NCBI GenBank assembly: GCA_036346225.1
Contig: JARFIW010000884.1
Coordinates: forward strand, 4,450,501 to 4,514,500
Reading direction: 5' to 3'
Source of the DNA: Platerodrilus igneus
Taxonomy: Eukaryota; Arthropoda; Insecta; Coleoptera; Lycidae
Length of the DNA stretch: 64,000 nucleotides
Positions within the stretch are counted from its first letter, which is position 1, and every line of letters begins with the position of its first letter. Of this stretch, positions 1 to 11,763 are shown piece by piece. A program made the position numbers and the translations under genes. The notes under the pieces are model-generated. The model did not search any database and was not told where the DNA came from. It saw nothing but the letters and a program-made list of their open reading frames with translations.

Positions 1-732
1 TGAACATGATAATAAGACCTTTTTTCTATACACCTCAAGAGCTTATCGAACCACCTACACCGGGACCCTTCACACCTTGCGCCAAATCCAACCTATTGAA
101 ATCTATTTCTCTAATCTAAATCCGTAACCTCAAGCGCACTATCCCAGTACCCCTACATGACAGGACCTTACTCTTTGACGAGTATCATACCATCCCCCAA
201 ATACCGTAATTAAATCCCACATCCGCAACACAACATCCACAACATCCCTTTCTTCAGCAGACCTACAATCCAATTTTTGTCCGGGCATGAAAATTTTCAA
301 GACAAACTCTACGATTTCTGCCTAATCCCATTACTTTTGTCCCTGTGACGCTCAATCCCATCTTGAAACTCGCACCCAGCTAATCTACCACTGACCACTC
401 GTAACTCCTTTACAAAAAAAGTTCAAAACCGAGATCCATTTTTATCCATTTTTCCTTCTTCCAAACATAATTCTTACCCCGCTAGAACTCAACCTTTTCC
501 TTAGCAGAATCTTTCTTACCAAACCTGCTATCCAAAACCCGCGGCAGCTAGCTGCACTTAAACTTATCTCACTCCACTCACTCCCTCTTCTGCACACTCA
601 CATACTCACGTGTTAATTCACACTAGTATCACGGTTGCTTTGGCTACCAACAATATGCTCCAATTCTATTCAGCCATAAGGTAAGGGCATAAAGCCCCTA
701 CCTCAGGACATGTATTTTATTTTATTTTATTC
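1..732. other. C-rich, G-poor tract ending in a small hairpin and an ATTTT run
   Basis: The first ~640 bases are strongly C/T/A biased with few G on the + strand and have no open frame. They are followed by a short hairpin at 680-702 (GGTAAGGGC, loop, GCCCCTACC) and an (ATTTT)n stretch at about 713-732. Such an arrangement can be the tail of a transposable element, but no protein supports an assignment. Confidence 0.3.
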
Positions 733-1625
733 GTTTATGCAATAAACTTGGGCGGCTATTTATGTACTATCGATTAAGAAAAAAATACCAGACTTAAAAA
801 ATGTGGATTTAAAAAGAAGAACGCGGAAAACACTAGCAATAAAGCAAAAATAAAAACAACTAGTGGAAAAGGCAATAACAGAATTAACGGGAAGGTTAAT
901 AAAGCATTTTAAAACCTACTGGAAAATATTGGATATACGTGGTGTATATAATGTTTTTGCGTTTACATTTAATAATTGAGGAAAGTATTTTTATGTTAAA
1001 GTTACTGAGGATAACAATGTATATTTTTGAAGTGGCTTTTACAAGCCGTGGTTTATTAAAATATACCATGCAAGAGAGTAACTAACAAAAAAGGGTGTTA
1101 TATTATAACAGTTATATTATAACTGTTCTCAAATACTTAAAACTAATGGAATTTCTACATTAAGTAGCCACGTATTGTCGAAAATTAAAATTTTTATAGA
1201 ATTTACGAAAGGCGTAGCAAATGGACTCATACAGGAAGAAATAGAACAGATGGGCGATATCCTTATACAAGAAGTAAAGAAACAGAAACAGAACTTGTTA
1301 TTGCAGGAACTAACATGAAGACATACACATCTTTAATTACTGGCTAGAAAAAATTGCAAGAAGAAAATAGGAATTTCATTGAATAAATTAAGAACAGCTA
1401 TTGGTAAAAATAAAATAAGATACTTTTCGTGTGTAGAAATAAATGTATTCTACTTTCTGTAAGTAAAAGTTATAAGTAGATGCTGCTTATTAATTACAAC
1501 AAAGTTTGCAAGAACTCTAGCTTAAATGTGGAACTAAAAGTTATTCCCGATAATAATGAAAGTAGATAGGTGACCTTAAAAAATAGTTAAAACATATAGC
1601 AAGTAGAGAACTTGAACCGTTTGTT
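733..1625. other. AT-rich DNA, nothing recognised
   Basis: There is no sustained reading frame and no repeat that I could match elsewhere in the window. Confidence 0.4.
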
Positions 1626-1760
1626 GCTCATAAAATGAGCGGTACGCTATAAATTTAGAATTGTTCTGAAAGGACCGAAATCCCGTGACGATTTCAAGGA
1701 TGCGCAGGCTAACTACAACGTGCGGGAGTGCGTTCCTAAAGAAGAGATAGTAAGAATCAA
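1626..1760 (+). repeat. Dispersed repeat, copy 1 (second copy at 49325-49450)
   Basis: The string TATAAATTTAGA followed by a G-rich stretch and then GTGCGGGAGTG aligns in order with 49325-49450 at similar spacing, with many differences. No coding potential is seen. It is an old dispersed repeat of unknown class, possibly a SINE or the edge of a larger element. Confidence 0.4.
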
Positions 1761-3169
1761 ATCGTCGTTTTTCTGCAATCTCTTCGATATTATCCTTACA
1801 CGGAAGACTGTTAGTTCGAATAGGTCGTTTTTGCTTTTGGTTTTCTAAATTTATACTTTTATATTTTACTTTTCTCTAAAATATCTTAAAACACTAATAA
1901 GCTTTGTCTTAATTAAAAAGGTTTACTAGTTTTCCTATCTTTTCTCTATTATAAACAACTTTAAATAAAAATTCCACCTAAGTAAAACTTTATTAACAAT
2001 AAATTTTGAATTATAAATACACGTACATTAACCTTAAAGAAAAACAAACCTAATGTAACATCCAACTGGCCAGGAGCTATTAACAGAAATCTTTAAAAAA
2101 CATTATCCATACCTAAGCCTACTCTGCCATTGTTCTAGTTTACAAGATTGATATATACGACAGATTAAATCTTATTTTTGGAAATGATCGTTATAACAAT
2201 ACATTGAAAATATATTATAATACTAACTTTTTTGTTAACGGTTTCAATGTTCATTAAAAATACTCTCATACCAACAATATTTTGACTAATTAAGCTTACT
2301 TTTAAAATCGATATAGACTAATTCCGTCGTTAATTTAGTCCATCAAAGTCTACGTTCATGATTTTTTAATTTCCTATTACATAAATACGACTCATTAAAA
2401 CTTAGATATACAATTCACATGTACATGATTCTAGATCATCATCAAAAAAGTTCATATATTACTAGCTATTAAATTTTCAAATACACCTCTAAATTTGAAG
2501 ATGTCCCGAAGCCACCGGTATTTCCATTTTCAATGCTTATGTTGAACACTTCAGTTCATGTTATCAACAGGAACAGGCCATGTTTAGGGAATTGGGCAAT
2601 AAGCCATCCTTGAGTAATTCAATTATGTATAATTATAAAATTACAGCTATGAAGTTCATTTCCAGCTACCCACATATTTTTCCAACTAGCACAGGTTCCT
2701 TAACACACACACACACACACACAACATAAAATTTCAAATTATTGGATAAGTGAATTCTATAGGTCCCTACCCGGTCATACGACGTGAATTCCACGAGACC
2801 GTGAATTGAAACGTACCCTACCATGCAAGCGTTCTTCAAAAAAATAAGTCGCACCTAGCGTGTTTTTTCCTGTGGGTATCTATATTCTCATATTAAAGCT
2901 GTGTTTCTTTTCAACTTTCAACCACTTCTCATACCGACTGCACCATCGATGTTCTCCCGCCTTATTACTTGCTCGTGTGATTACATTTCGACTTTTTTAA
3001 TTACCTGCTCGCGAATGGTTAATTAATTTTTCTATTGGGTGTCTAAGTACTGTCCTGTCTCCCACTCTACATGCAATCGATAAACGGGAGGAGTTATGGT
3101 ACGATCTTCCTTCAACTGTTTTCTTCCCTAGTTACGTGCCAATCAAATTGGCCCTTAAACATTGTTATT
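1761..3169. other. AT-rich non-coding stretch
   Basis: Nothing is recognised here except an (AC)n microsatellite at 2703-2723. Confidence 0.5.
2703..2723. repeat. (AC)n microsatellite
   Basis: About ten perfect AC dinucleotides are present. Confidence 0.95.
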
Positions 3170-3641
3170 AGTTTAATTTTGATGTGCGGAAGTTTCGCGC
3201 CACAATTTCAAAAGACGCGGTGCGCGTATTTCCGTCACGTCAATAGCGGGTTGGACGATAACTTCGCGCCGACGCGGAAAAGACAAAAGTAGGAGGAAGT
3301 TTCCGTTAGACGCTTGAACGTGGCTGTTTGCCTTTGATCTTCGAGTGGAGTGGACGCTTAGAGGTATCGTATCGTGCCTTATCTTTACCTATGTAGATTT
3401 CCTTGCTTGCTTATCTTTGTTTGTCGACCTTTACCATGTTTCCGTCATTCCCTGCATAGGTAGGTGACAATTTGAGCCGTAGGCGAACCGTACTGCACGA
3501 CCCTGGATGAAAGAGCCCCATGATTGCCGGAGCTGGTCCGAACGCTGGGAAGAGCGTCGGGCGTACCATCTTTAATTCCTCCGGGATGGAGCCCTGATGG
3601 ACTTGGAATAGAAGCCAACTTTAATCCAGAGACATATTCAT
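3170..3641 (+). promoter_or_regulatory. CpG-richer island, possible promoter and untranslated first exon
   Basis: This block is clearly richer in G+C and CpG than its surroundings (for example TTCGCGCC twice and CCGTCACGTCA). An ATG near 3520 opens a short frame that stops within about 22 codons. A splice-donor-like GTGAGT lies at 3642-3647. Together this could be a promoter plus an untranslated first exon of a host gene, or simply a GC-rich fragment of a decayed transposon. No downstream exon is visible in the window. Confidence 0.25.
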
Positions 3642-6454
3642 GTGAGTAATTGCATTAGAATATATTGCCTGAACTTTATATATTTTTCCGATAATTGCGT
3701 CGTAATTTGTGCATTGGTGACGTCATTGGCAGTTGGCCGCGCAAAATCTGTAAAAAAGGGTTAGCGCTACCATCCGCCAGGGGCGTAGCTCGTTTTTTAT
3801 ATCGCGCTTGCGCGATGTATTATCGACTTTTTAACTGTATTTATCGAAGTTTTAAACCGTAAGACCCTATGAGGCGAATACCATGGGTTGAAAAACACTG
3901 GCCCCTTCTTGCGACTGAAGGTCAGTAAAAAGAGGTTTCTTCCGGACTAACTCTGGGTCTATTCCTGCAGAGGCATGAAGCATGCAGGGCGGGGTCTAAA
4001 TTATACGAAGCAAAAATACCGCTGACCTGACTGACTCAAAATTAAAATGGCGCCACTGCGTCTGATTTCAGCAAATTCAGATAATTTAAGGGAGAACGCA
4101 GAAACCATCAAGTATTTCCTTTAAAACACAAACCTTAGATTTCAATTTATGTTACGCTACTAGTGTTATTACTGGACCTGTAATAAATGCATGATCATAA
4201 TTATTTATAAAACAAACATTTAGAACACTTTTTGTGTTCTTAAACAAATACATTCAACTCTAATCGAGGATATTTTTTACAAGAAAATCAGTAGACTTTG
4301 ATTCACTAATATCAAGGTGAGTGTTTTGAGAAATAAACATGCAAGCTAAATGTTCCTCTATTAACATTTAAGAATATTTACGACTACTACTCATGATTTA
4401 CATTAATTTATTTACAGTTAGAATTAATCCCTCCCTTACTGAAATGATTCCCTTTACGTATTTCTAATAATAACTTACTATTTTACTTAAATGTTCTCTG
4501 TGATAATCATTAATACTTCCTTTATCTTAGCTGTTTATACAAAAATTTCCTGAGTTGAATAAAATAATTTCTAACCCTTTAATGCAAATTACTTAATGCT
4601 TTTCAATAGTCTACCATTGATGTACTAGCCATCAACAGCTCTATATTACCAAAGATCTTTGATGAGAATACACACTACTAATAAAAATGTGCAATACTAT
4701 AATATATAATTATCATCAAAGCTGTTCTTAAACAGGTTACGTACACATTATGTGTGATTTAAGTTATAAACTGACAGATTTTTATTGAATAATTATTGAA
4801 CTCGTTTCTGAATTTCTTACTTTAGTCTTTTAACATTTTTGGTAAAAAGTGCGAATCGTATGCATTATCAATATATGCTCTTCACAATTAATACTCCTGC
4901 CCTCTACTATGTCAACTACGAAGCGTTTATTCCAAAAATAGCTTTCTACTTGCCATGGTTTCAACATGTGCAAGCATAACAGATGTCGGCATGTTACTTA
5001 CACCGTGTTAAAAATCGACCTTGACTTGTTTTATATTCTTACGTGCAAACATGTGCTTCTTATTGTAGTGGAATATAACCAAACAGTAGCATGCTTCAAC
5101 AAAACGAAAGATTTTCTGCACTTCGCAAACAATCTTATAGCATTAATTTCAAAAACATCATTTGCATCTACATTCGTATCAGCTGACGAACCATAACACA
5201 AAAACCATATTGCATTAAGCGAGGAATCAAAAGACAATTAATCTATTCAACAATAAGTAACAAAGCAACTAAATTAATTCGCTAAAACAGATTTACTTAA
5301 ATCATTTTGTTTTAAAGAATTATACTAACCATTACTAAACTATTAAGCACGTTCACTAACCATCAAACAAATACTTTGCTACATCACCAGCATTTTTTTT
5401 ATTGCGATTCTGATCGCCCATCTCCAAAACAAGATTACCATCGTGCTTTCGCGGCACGAAGTTTTATCCAGACTACATCTGTCAAGGTACTCTTTAAAAA
5501 ATGAGCTTCTTTCGACGTGTTACTTCCTGCGTACGTGGGAAATAATCTAGTTACAATATTGGCAGCGCTGATACGTTACTTGTGACGTTTTCCATTGAGT
5601 ATTTATTCTTACCGCGGTTAAGAATTTATTAAAACGGGCCATGAAAATTTGACACGGTACACTGCCTCTCTCCAGAAAGAAAAAATTTTATCCAAACAAA
5701 AGTTGTAGTAGGGATAGAATTTTTTTTTATATATAACCAAATCTTCTAACGACAAAAGGGAAAGGAAAATAATTCCAACCTAGCATTCTAATACTAACAC
5801 TAACATAAACTAAACACAAAACCTTGTTATCTGAACATTACTCTTCTGATGGTGTTAACTGAGACTAAATTTAAAATAATTCCTTTTTTTATAGGGATAG
5901 AATATTGGAGTGTTGTAGCAACTAAGCGTACCATACGTCCTTAAGGAGACACAATCGGTAAAGATACTTCCGGTAATGACATAATCGGAGAGACTCAAAA
6001 TCACTCCAACATATTCAAAACAATATGGGTGAGTAAACAAAGAAAACAAAAACAAAAACAAACCTACGCCTGTACATAGTCTAACCTAACCATCAACATA
6101 TATATAGTAGCTTTATTTAAATTTAACTAACGTTACTAAACTTATCTATTTTGTACAAAATTCTACATCACCAATGATCATAAAACATCGGCTTAAGCAT
6201 CTATGTATCACTGCAGCATCTATGTGAACTCAGTACACCTCAAAATGGATGTGTACATGTATGAATACACATCTCCACAAAATCACGAAAATTTTCTAAA
6301 CTTTCAAAATATACTAGGTTATACTAACCTACTAAACTACAAAATTATCTAAGTCCTGTGACTTAATAAACTACAAACCTCTAGGTCCGATTGACCAAGC
6401 AAGGCTTTAGATCCTTGACGTGCCAGTTTCCAGCTTTACTGCCATCCAAATTTA
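3642..6454. other. Non-coding, AT-rich, no gene seen
   Basis: A small GC hairpin (ATCGCGC, TT, GCGCGAT) sits at 3801-3816. Otherwise there are only short chance frames. The right part, from about 6060 to 6454, may be the 3' untranslated part of the retroelement at 6455-8534, but no LTR could be delimited. Confidence 0.4.
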
Positions 6455-7868
6455 TTAATTGATATACCAAAGGTGATATTTTTTTTGAACTCTACATAAC
6501 ACATATTTGGGCGCTAACTTTGCGGTGAACTTGTCGCCTGCGCTCGAAAGTACCTTATTAATCCTCCAAACTTTCTCTCCTTCTTTATACACAATTTCTC
6601 TCCTCCTTATGTTATACCTTCTACATAAGTTTTCATAAGCTACATGTAACTTTTCACGCATATCTTTAAAGACTTCAAACAAACCTTGACGATCAGAAAC
6701 GTAAAGTGGTCTGCTACCCGGTATAACTTCAATATCCTCCTCCGGCATAGATTCATAACCATAAAACTTTCCTGTAATTAGAACAGTACGTCCAAAAATA
6801 AAAAAATTTGGAGTGTGACCCGTGGCTTCATGTTTTGCTGAATTAATTGCAAATTGAATTTGTGGCAACTCAACATCCCAAGAATCATGTTCATTAACAT
6901 AACAATGCATGGCGGTACCAATCGTTTTATGAATCCTCTCTACAAAATTTACTTGAGGCGAATAAACTGCATTGTACCATACCTTTTCAATCTCATACTT
7001 TGCATTTAAAGATTTAAAAATTCGACCTGTTAATTGTGGTCCGTTATCACAAATTATGAATTGCGGTACACCAAATACTAAAAATATTTTCTCTTCCAGA
7101 AATTTCTGTATAGCGTGAGCTTTTGCTGTACGCATAGGATGTAAAATCGTATATTTAGAGAACCAATCTCCAACAACAAACAACCATTTAAATCCTGCTT
7201 TAGATCTCGGAAATGGACCCATGAGATCCACTGCCATAACTTGAAATGGAAATTTTACTTGCTTTTCTTCTCCCATCTTCTCAAATGGACCTAAATTTGA
7301 TGATTTTTGTGCCCCACAAACTAAACATAGCTTACAAAACTTTAAAATATCCATACGCATTTTTGGCCAGTAATAACTTTCTTGTACACGAGCCATCGTC
7401 TTGTAATAACCAAAATGACCTGTAGTTGATGGATCATGACATGATCTAATAACCTCTATTCTCTGTACACAAGGCACTAAAATTTTCCACTCAACTAAGT
7501 TAGATTGAAGCGGTAAATTCGTAGGTATGAACTTGAAAATAAAATCGTCCCCAACCTTCCACTGTGGATAGTCATCGGGCGACGCCAAAATTTTTTGCCT
7601 CAACGAAATAAACCACTGATCCAAATTCTCAAGATTAATTTGAACTAAATTCACTTCTTCATTGTGTACTTCAGGAACAGCTCTACTCAAACAATCCGGC
7701 ACAACGTTGTATTTACCTTTACGGTGTACTAATTCAAATAAATTTTGGCGTAGACGAACTGCCCATCTAGCTAATTTTCCTGTGGGATTCTGAATGTTGT
7801 TAAGCCACAGCAATGAAAAATGGTCCGTTACGACCGTAAAGCGGGTGCCTTCTACCCAAGGACGAAAT
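6455..7868 (-). pseudogene. pol: Ty3/gypsy integrase plus end of RNase H (broken pol)
   Basis: This is the longest part of a decayed minus-strand pol. The open stretch 6455-7813 (452 codons from an internal start) begins with the RNase H tail (HRKGKYNVVPDCLSR). It continues with the integrase zinc-binding module (a CHDP...GHFG histidine pair, then FCKLCLVC) and the catalytic core with all three acidic residues visible: AVDLMGPFP, ICDNGPQ and VERIHK. There is no chromodomain. The upstream RNase H and RT parts are in other frames, so the gene is dead as a whole, although the integrase domain itself is unusually well kept. Integrase inserts element cDNA into host DNA. No LTR pair was found for this copy. 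It belongs to a different lineage from the elements at 18378, 27560 and 49780. Confidence 0.88.
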
Positions 7869-8318
7869 CTACTCTATAGCAAACAAAATTGCAACGCACT
7901 CCTTTTCCGTTGTTGAGTAATTTCTTTCTGTACGAGTGAGTGATTTACTCGCATAGGGTATAACCTTTTCCTCATTATTAACATTCTGAATCAAAACTGC
8001 ACCAAGACCGGTGTCACTAGCATCACACTCAATAACAAAAGGCAAGGAATAATCTGGTTGACAAAGAAGGGGGGCCGATACTAATGCTTCTTTAATTAAA
8101 ACGAAGGCTGACTCTGCCTGCGAATTCCAAACTATGGCCTGTCCTTTCTTTTTCTTTTTAATAAGATCATTTATTGGAGAAACTAGAGATGAAAATTTTT
8201 TGATAAACCGGTGGTACCATGAACACATTCCTAAAAAACGTTTCACTACTGTAGTGTTTTTCGGACGCGGGTAATTTGTCATGGCCGAAACCTTTTTAGG
8301 ATCGGTTCTAAGGGAGTT
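7869..8318 (-). pseudogene. pol: Ty3/gypsy RT connection and RNase H fragment (same broken pol)
   Basis: The frame 7869-8282 carries the RT C-terminal FLGMCSWYHRFIKKFSS motif, then RNase H with ECDASDTGLGAVL, YASKSLTRTERNYS and TEKECVAI, matching the first catalytic Asp and the Glu of RNase H. In-frame codons continue a little upstream of the first ATG (a DPKKV motif), so the ATG is not a real start. A frame break near 8310 separates it from the RT fragment, and another near 7868 separates it from the integrase part. It removes RNA from RNA:DNA hybrids in intact relatives. Confidence 0.85.
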
Positions 8319-8534
8319 TTATCCTACTACAAAACCAAGAAACTTAAGTGATTGCTTAAAGAACGGACACTTCTCTAAATTGATAGTAAGACCTGCGTCT
8401 TGCAAACGTCTTTTCACTTCTTCCAACAAACGTACATGCTCTTCAAAAGATGCAGAAGCTAAAATGATATCATCTAAATAACAAAAAATGTTTGGTCTAG
8501 AGTTCATTATTTTAATAAAGAACACAGTCTCCAT
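8319..8534 (-). pseudogene. pol: Ty3/gypsy reverse transcriptase fragment (YLDD)
   Basis: This short minus-strand frame holds the RT catalytic box FCYLDDIILAS followed by EEHVRLLEEVKRRL and LEKCPFF...LKFLGF, the normal order for the RT palm and thumb boundary. The N-terminal two thirds of RT, the protease and gag are missing upstream: the homology stops at about 8534. The remainder of this pol follows to the left at 8318-6455. Confidence 0.85.
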
Positions 8535-10124
8535 TTTTTTGCGAGTTTAGAGAGGCATGTTTCCTCGCACATCCCTCTATTAGTGAACTATCACACGCAT
8601 TCGTACGTATGCCGTGTTCACGAACTAGCCCGTATCCAGAACCAGTTCATTATCTGCATATGGAGTTATACATAAAGACCTTCTAGAGTAAGGCGCTTTA
8701 AAAAGTCGTACATTATCGGACACTAAAAGTGGGGTGATGGCAAGTCTTTAATCACCCACGACCTCCATCTGTACCTGAATGACGGTTAGGGTTTCTTACG
8801 CCCTTTTATGTCTGAACTCTGTCCTTACCTAGTTTACTAGCGTTCCTGGTGTAACTTTGGAATAAAGCGCCCTGTAGCTTGTGACTGTTGCACCTTATAA
8901 AGCTTTCTCTATGACAAAGAAGAACGTTTACCACCCTATGTACCACTTGTATACAGAATGGACTCTGTCAACTTACCACGAAGATATGCATGTTGATTCT
9001 AGTGGAATGTAAGCTTTACAAATTCCTCATCCACCAAAAATTTATGAAGCAATTTTATAGTATTTATAATTATTTTAACATGGAATCATCAAATTATAAT
9101 GTAGATCTAATGGTAGTTCATTAATTTCTAGAATTCTAACGGTATTTAATCGCGTCCACAGGTGTATACAAAATCGTACACTTTCCTGTTTAATAATTTA
9201 ACACCAAACTAATAGCTTCCGCATGCTATTTTATCGAGAAGAAGTAATCACGGTCTTATACAGCTGCATGTTTGAAAATTACCTACCATTTAAATTACAG
9301 AGGTATGAAGATGTATGTTTTTCTATTAGTAATTTCCATAATGACTTGCCATTCACTCATTCACTAATTGGAGCAATCATGTAATAGGGATACATTCCAC
9401 AATAATTAATACCACACGCAGTTTACCTGAAATAAAATTTTCTAGAAGGCCATACTTATTTATGTTCTTTTTTAGTACTTCTAAATAAGAGCTACGCAAA
9501 CATCGAAAAACTCATACAGATACAAAAATTTAGCAGAAGTATGTGGAGCTCTCACAGAAGCGTACCAATAGCAAAAACCTACAGCAGTCAGCTTATTAAA
9601 ATACCTGTCTTTAAGTGGTAATTGTATAAGAGATCCCCACACTTCTTAACAACTACCTACGCTACACCTGCTTTCAAATGCGACCCTCTATCTAGGGGTT
9701 TTACGCTACGACGCAATCTTTTGTCAAGAAAAACTAATTTAACAATAGGTGGGTCGTTGGGATTCTTTTGTACAGGTTAAATGCTTAATACAGAATAGGG
9801 TTTGTACCCAACCATCATAATATACACACCAAAAAGGATCAGTACCTTAAGGGAGCAGACAAAATTGTAAAAATATTCCGACGTAATAAATTTACCAGCT
9901 TTTTATATTAAATGTTACTTTTGTTGGATATAAAATATGGTTCTGGGAGTTTTAAAAACGTGCTTGACAAATAATTCCTAGTTTAGATTTCAAGGGAAAC
10001 TACTCCGTAGAAATGAAATACAATAAAGCTCTATTAATAATCGCTTTATTTGATATAGCTTTTTTTAATTATAGTTTCACCTACAAAACTAATCATTGGC
10101 GGTATATTCTCATCTGTAAAGTAT
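8535..10124. other. No gene recognised
   Basis: There is no frame with recognisable protein similarity. If the pol at 6455-8534 was once longer, its missing 5' part should lie here, but I cannot see gag or protease. Confidence 0.4.
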
Positions 10125-10659
10125 TGAAGCGGGCTACTGCTACCGCGTTTCTTTAATTTAAAACAAGTAATAATAAAGGTCTTTATTACTCACTGTTCAC
10201 AAGTCTAATTAACAGTATATGCCTTATTTATAGATGTTTTCAGTCCACTTAACAATGAAGCACTATTACACTAATGAATCTACAAACACTAATATCTTCT
10301 TAAACTAACTTCTTTACCATAGGTCCATTAATAACACTAACACAACTATTAATTATTACACTTCTATCTATTTATGTATACTACAAGCTGCATGTACATT
10401 AGACACAGCATATAACATTTATGTATATTCTTGACTTCCAAAAGCTCAACTACGTTTACTGTACACGATACAATTTATATTAGACATTCAAGTATAGACT
10501 AACTCTTACATTCATAAGCGACCTTATACATACCCTGAATTAAAGATGTGACTCATTATCTAGTATTTTCTAGAAGAATTCTGGAACCGTAGAGAATAAA
10601 CAGTGCTTGCGGCGTTTTGTGTGTGTGTTTGATGGGTTGTCTAGTAGTAGCTCGTAACA
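10125..10659 (-). mobile_element. Solo LTR of a Ty3/gypsy-type element with 4-bp target duplication
   Basis: Read on the minus strand, this 535-bp segment starts TGTTACGA and ends CGCTTCA. It aligns along its length with the LTRs at 49780 and 55538 and with the partial copy at 17886-18336. It is flanked by the same four bases, GTAT, at 10121-10124 and 10660-10663, a 4-bp target-site duplication as usual for such elements. Recombination between two LTRs of one insertion leaves exactly this structure. It resembles the 17886 copy more than the macrodomain element's LTRs, so there are at least two subfamilies. Confidence 0.88.
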
Positions 10660-10663
10660 GTAT

Positions 10664-10827
10664 GAAATAATTCTAAAATTGTGGTACTTTAGACTTACTA
10701 CAAGAGCTTAGGTTATCTAGAAACTTATTTCTTTATAAAACTCGTATCCTATTGATATCATCGGGTGGTGCAACGTTTCATTTTGTACTTCTAAATTTAC
10801 TGCTCCATGATCACCATTAGGTATTCA
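10664..10827. other. Short spacer, nothing seen
   Basis: This sequence lies between the solo LTR and the diverged repeat array. Confidence 0.4.
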
Positions 10828-11574
10828 GTCCTGGAACTGGTTAGACGCGAACCCTCATTGTTGCCTATTCTGAGCTAACCTACACATTTCCCTGAAATTT
10901 CCACAGCCTGCATCTTTTACTATCTGTGTTCAATAGTCTGATCTAGGTCCACCTTTACCTTTTTTTCCCCCCTATTTCTGCTTGTAATATATCCCGCACT
11001 ATTCCCCAAAAATACCTTAGAACGTAACCTGCCCTTCTATTTCTCTCATTTTTGTTGTTTTCTACAGATATTTTTATTCTCCTACTACCTCTACAACCTC
11101 TTTGTTACTAACTTTGTCTGTCCATGCTACCATCCTCATACATCTGAAGTATAACATTCCAAAAGGCTTCTACCATGTTTCTGTCTGCTTTTCCTACTGC
11201 TCCTATTTCAGAGAAGTACTGCGCTATGCTCCACACATATGCTTACAACAAGTTTTTCCTTGTACCAATGTTTGCTGTCTTCGAACATAGCCGCTGCACT
11301 TTCTTGTTAGATGCAGTTCGGTTCCCTTCTATTGTTTTACAAATATATACCCTACTTCCCCAATATTCAGTGATATGTGAAGGGCGTTAAACAGGCTGCG
11401 GCTACCAAAATCCCCCAACACTTGAACATTTGCCGAATTAATAGTTTTCCAATATATTCTTTCGCATAAACAACTTTAGTTGAAAATATTTCAAAACTAA
11501 CACCTTGTGTTGTTTATAATAATCATCAGATTTAAGTACAATTATTTTTTTTCGTCATTAGGTTTTCCGTCTTG
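10828..11574 (+). repeat. Unit 1 of a diverged long tandem repeat
   Basis: The unit begins near CTGGAACTGGTTAGACGCG and ends at TTTTCGTCATTA. The same ordered blocks recur at 11575-11763 continuing at ~14623-14750, and from 14750 to 14895. Examples are GGTTCCCTTCTATTG, TTCAGTGATATGTGAAGG, CCCCAACACTTGAAC and GAATTAATAGTTTTCC. The units differ by many substitutions and an internal deletion in unit 2. There is no coding potential. Confidence 0.65.
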
Positions 11575-11763
11575 AAACTGACGGGACGCGTACCTCCACT
11601 TATTTCTAGTCTGAGCTAGCCTACACAGTTGCTTGAAATTGCCACAGCCTAGATACAGCTCGGTTCCCCTTCTGTTGTTTCCTAGTTATATGCCCAATTT
11701 CACGGAGATTCAGTGATATGTGAAGGGGGTTAAGCAGCTTGTGGTTACCAAGATCCCCAACAC
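11575..11763 (+). repeat. Unit 2 (left part), interrupted by piggyBac
   Basis: It matches unit 1 block by block up to CCCCAACACTT and then breaks at TTAA, where the piggyBac element starts. The continuation (TTTGCC.AATTAATAGTTTTCC...) resumes at about 14623. Confidence 0.65.

Noticed and set aside
7869..10659. The LTR at 10125-10659 as the 5' LTR of the broken pol at 6455-8534
   Set aside because: The LTR has its own matching 4-bp flanks (GTAT on both sides), so it is a solo LTR; no paired LTR lies left of 6455.
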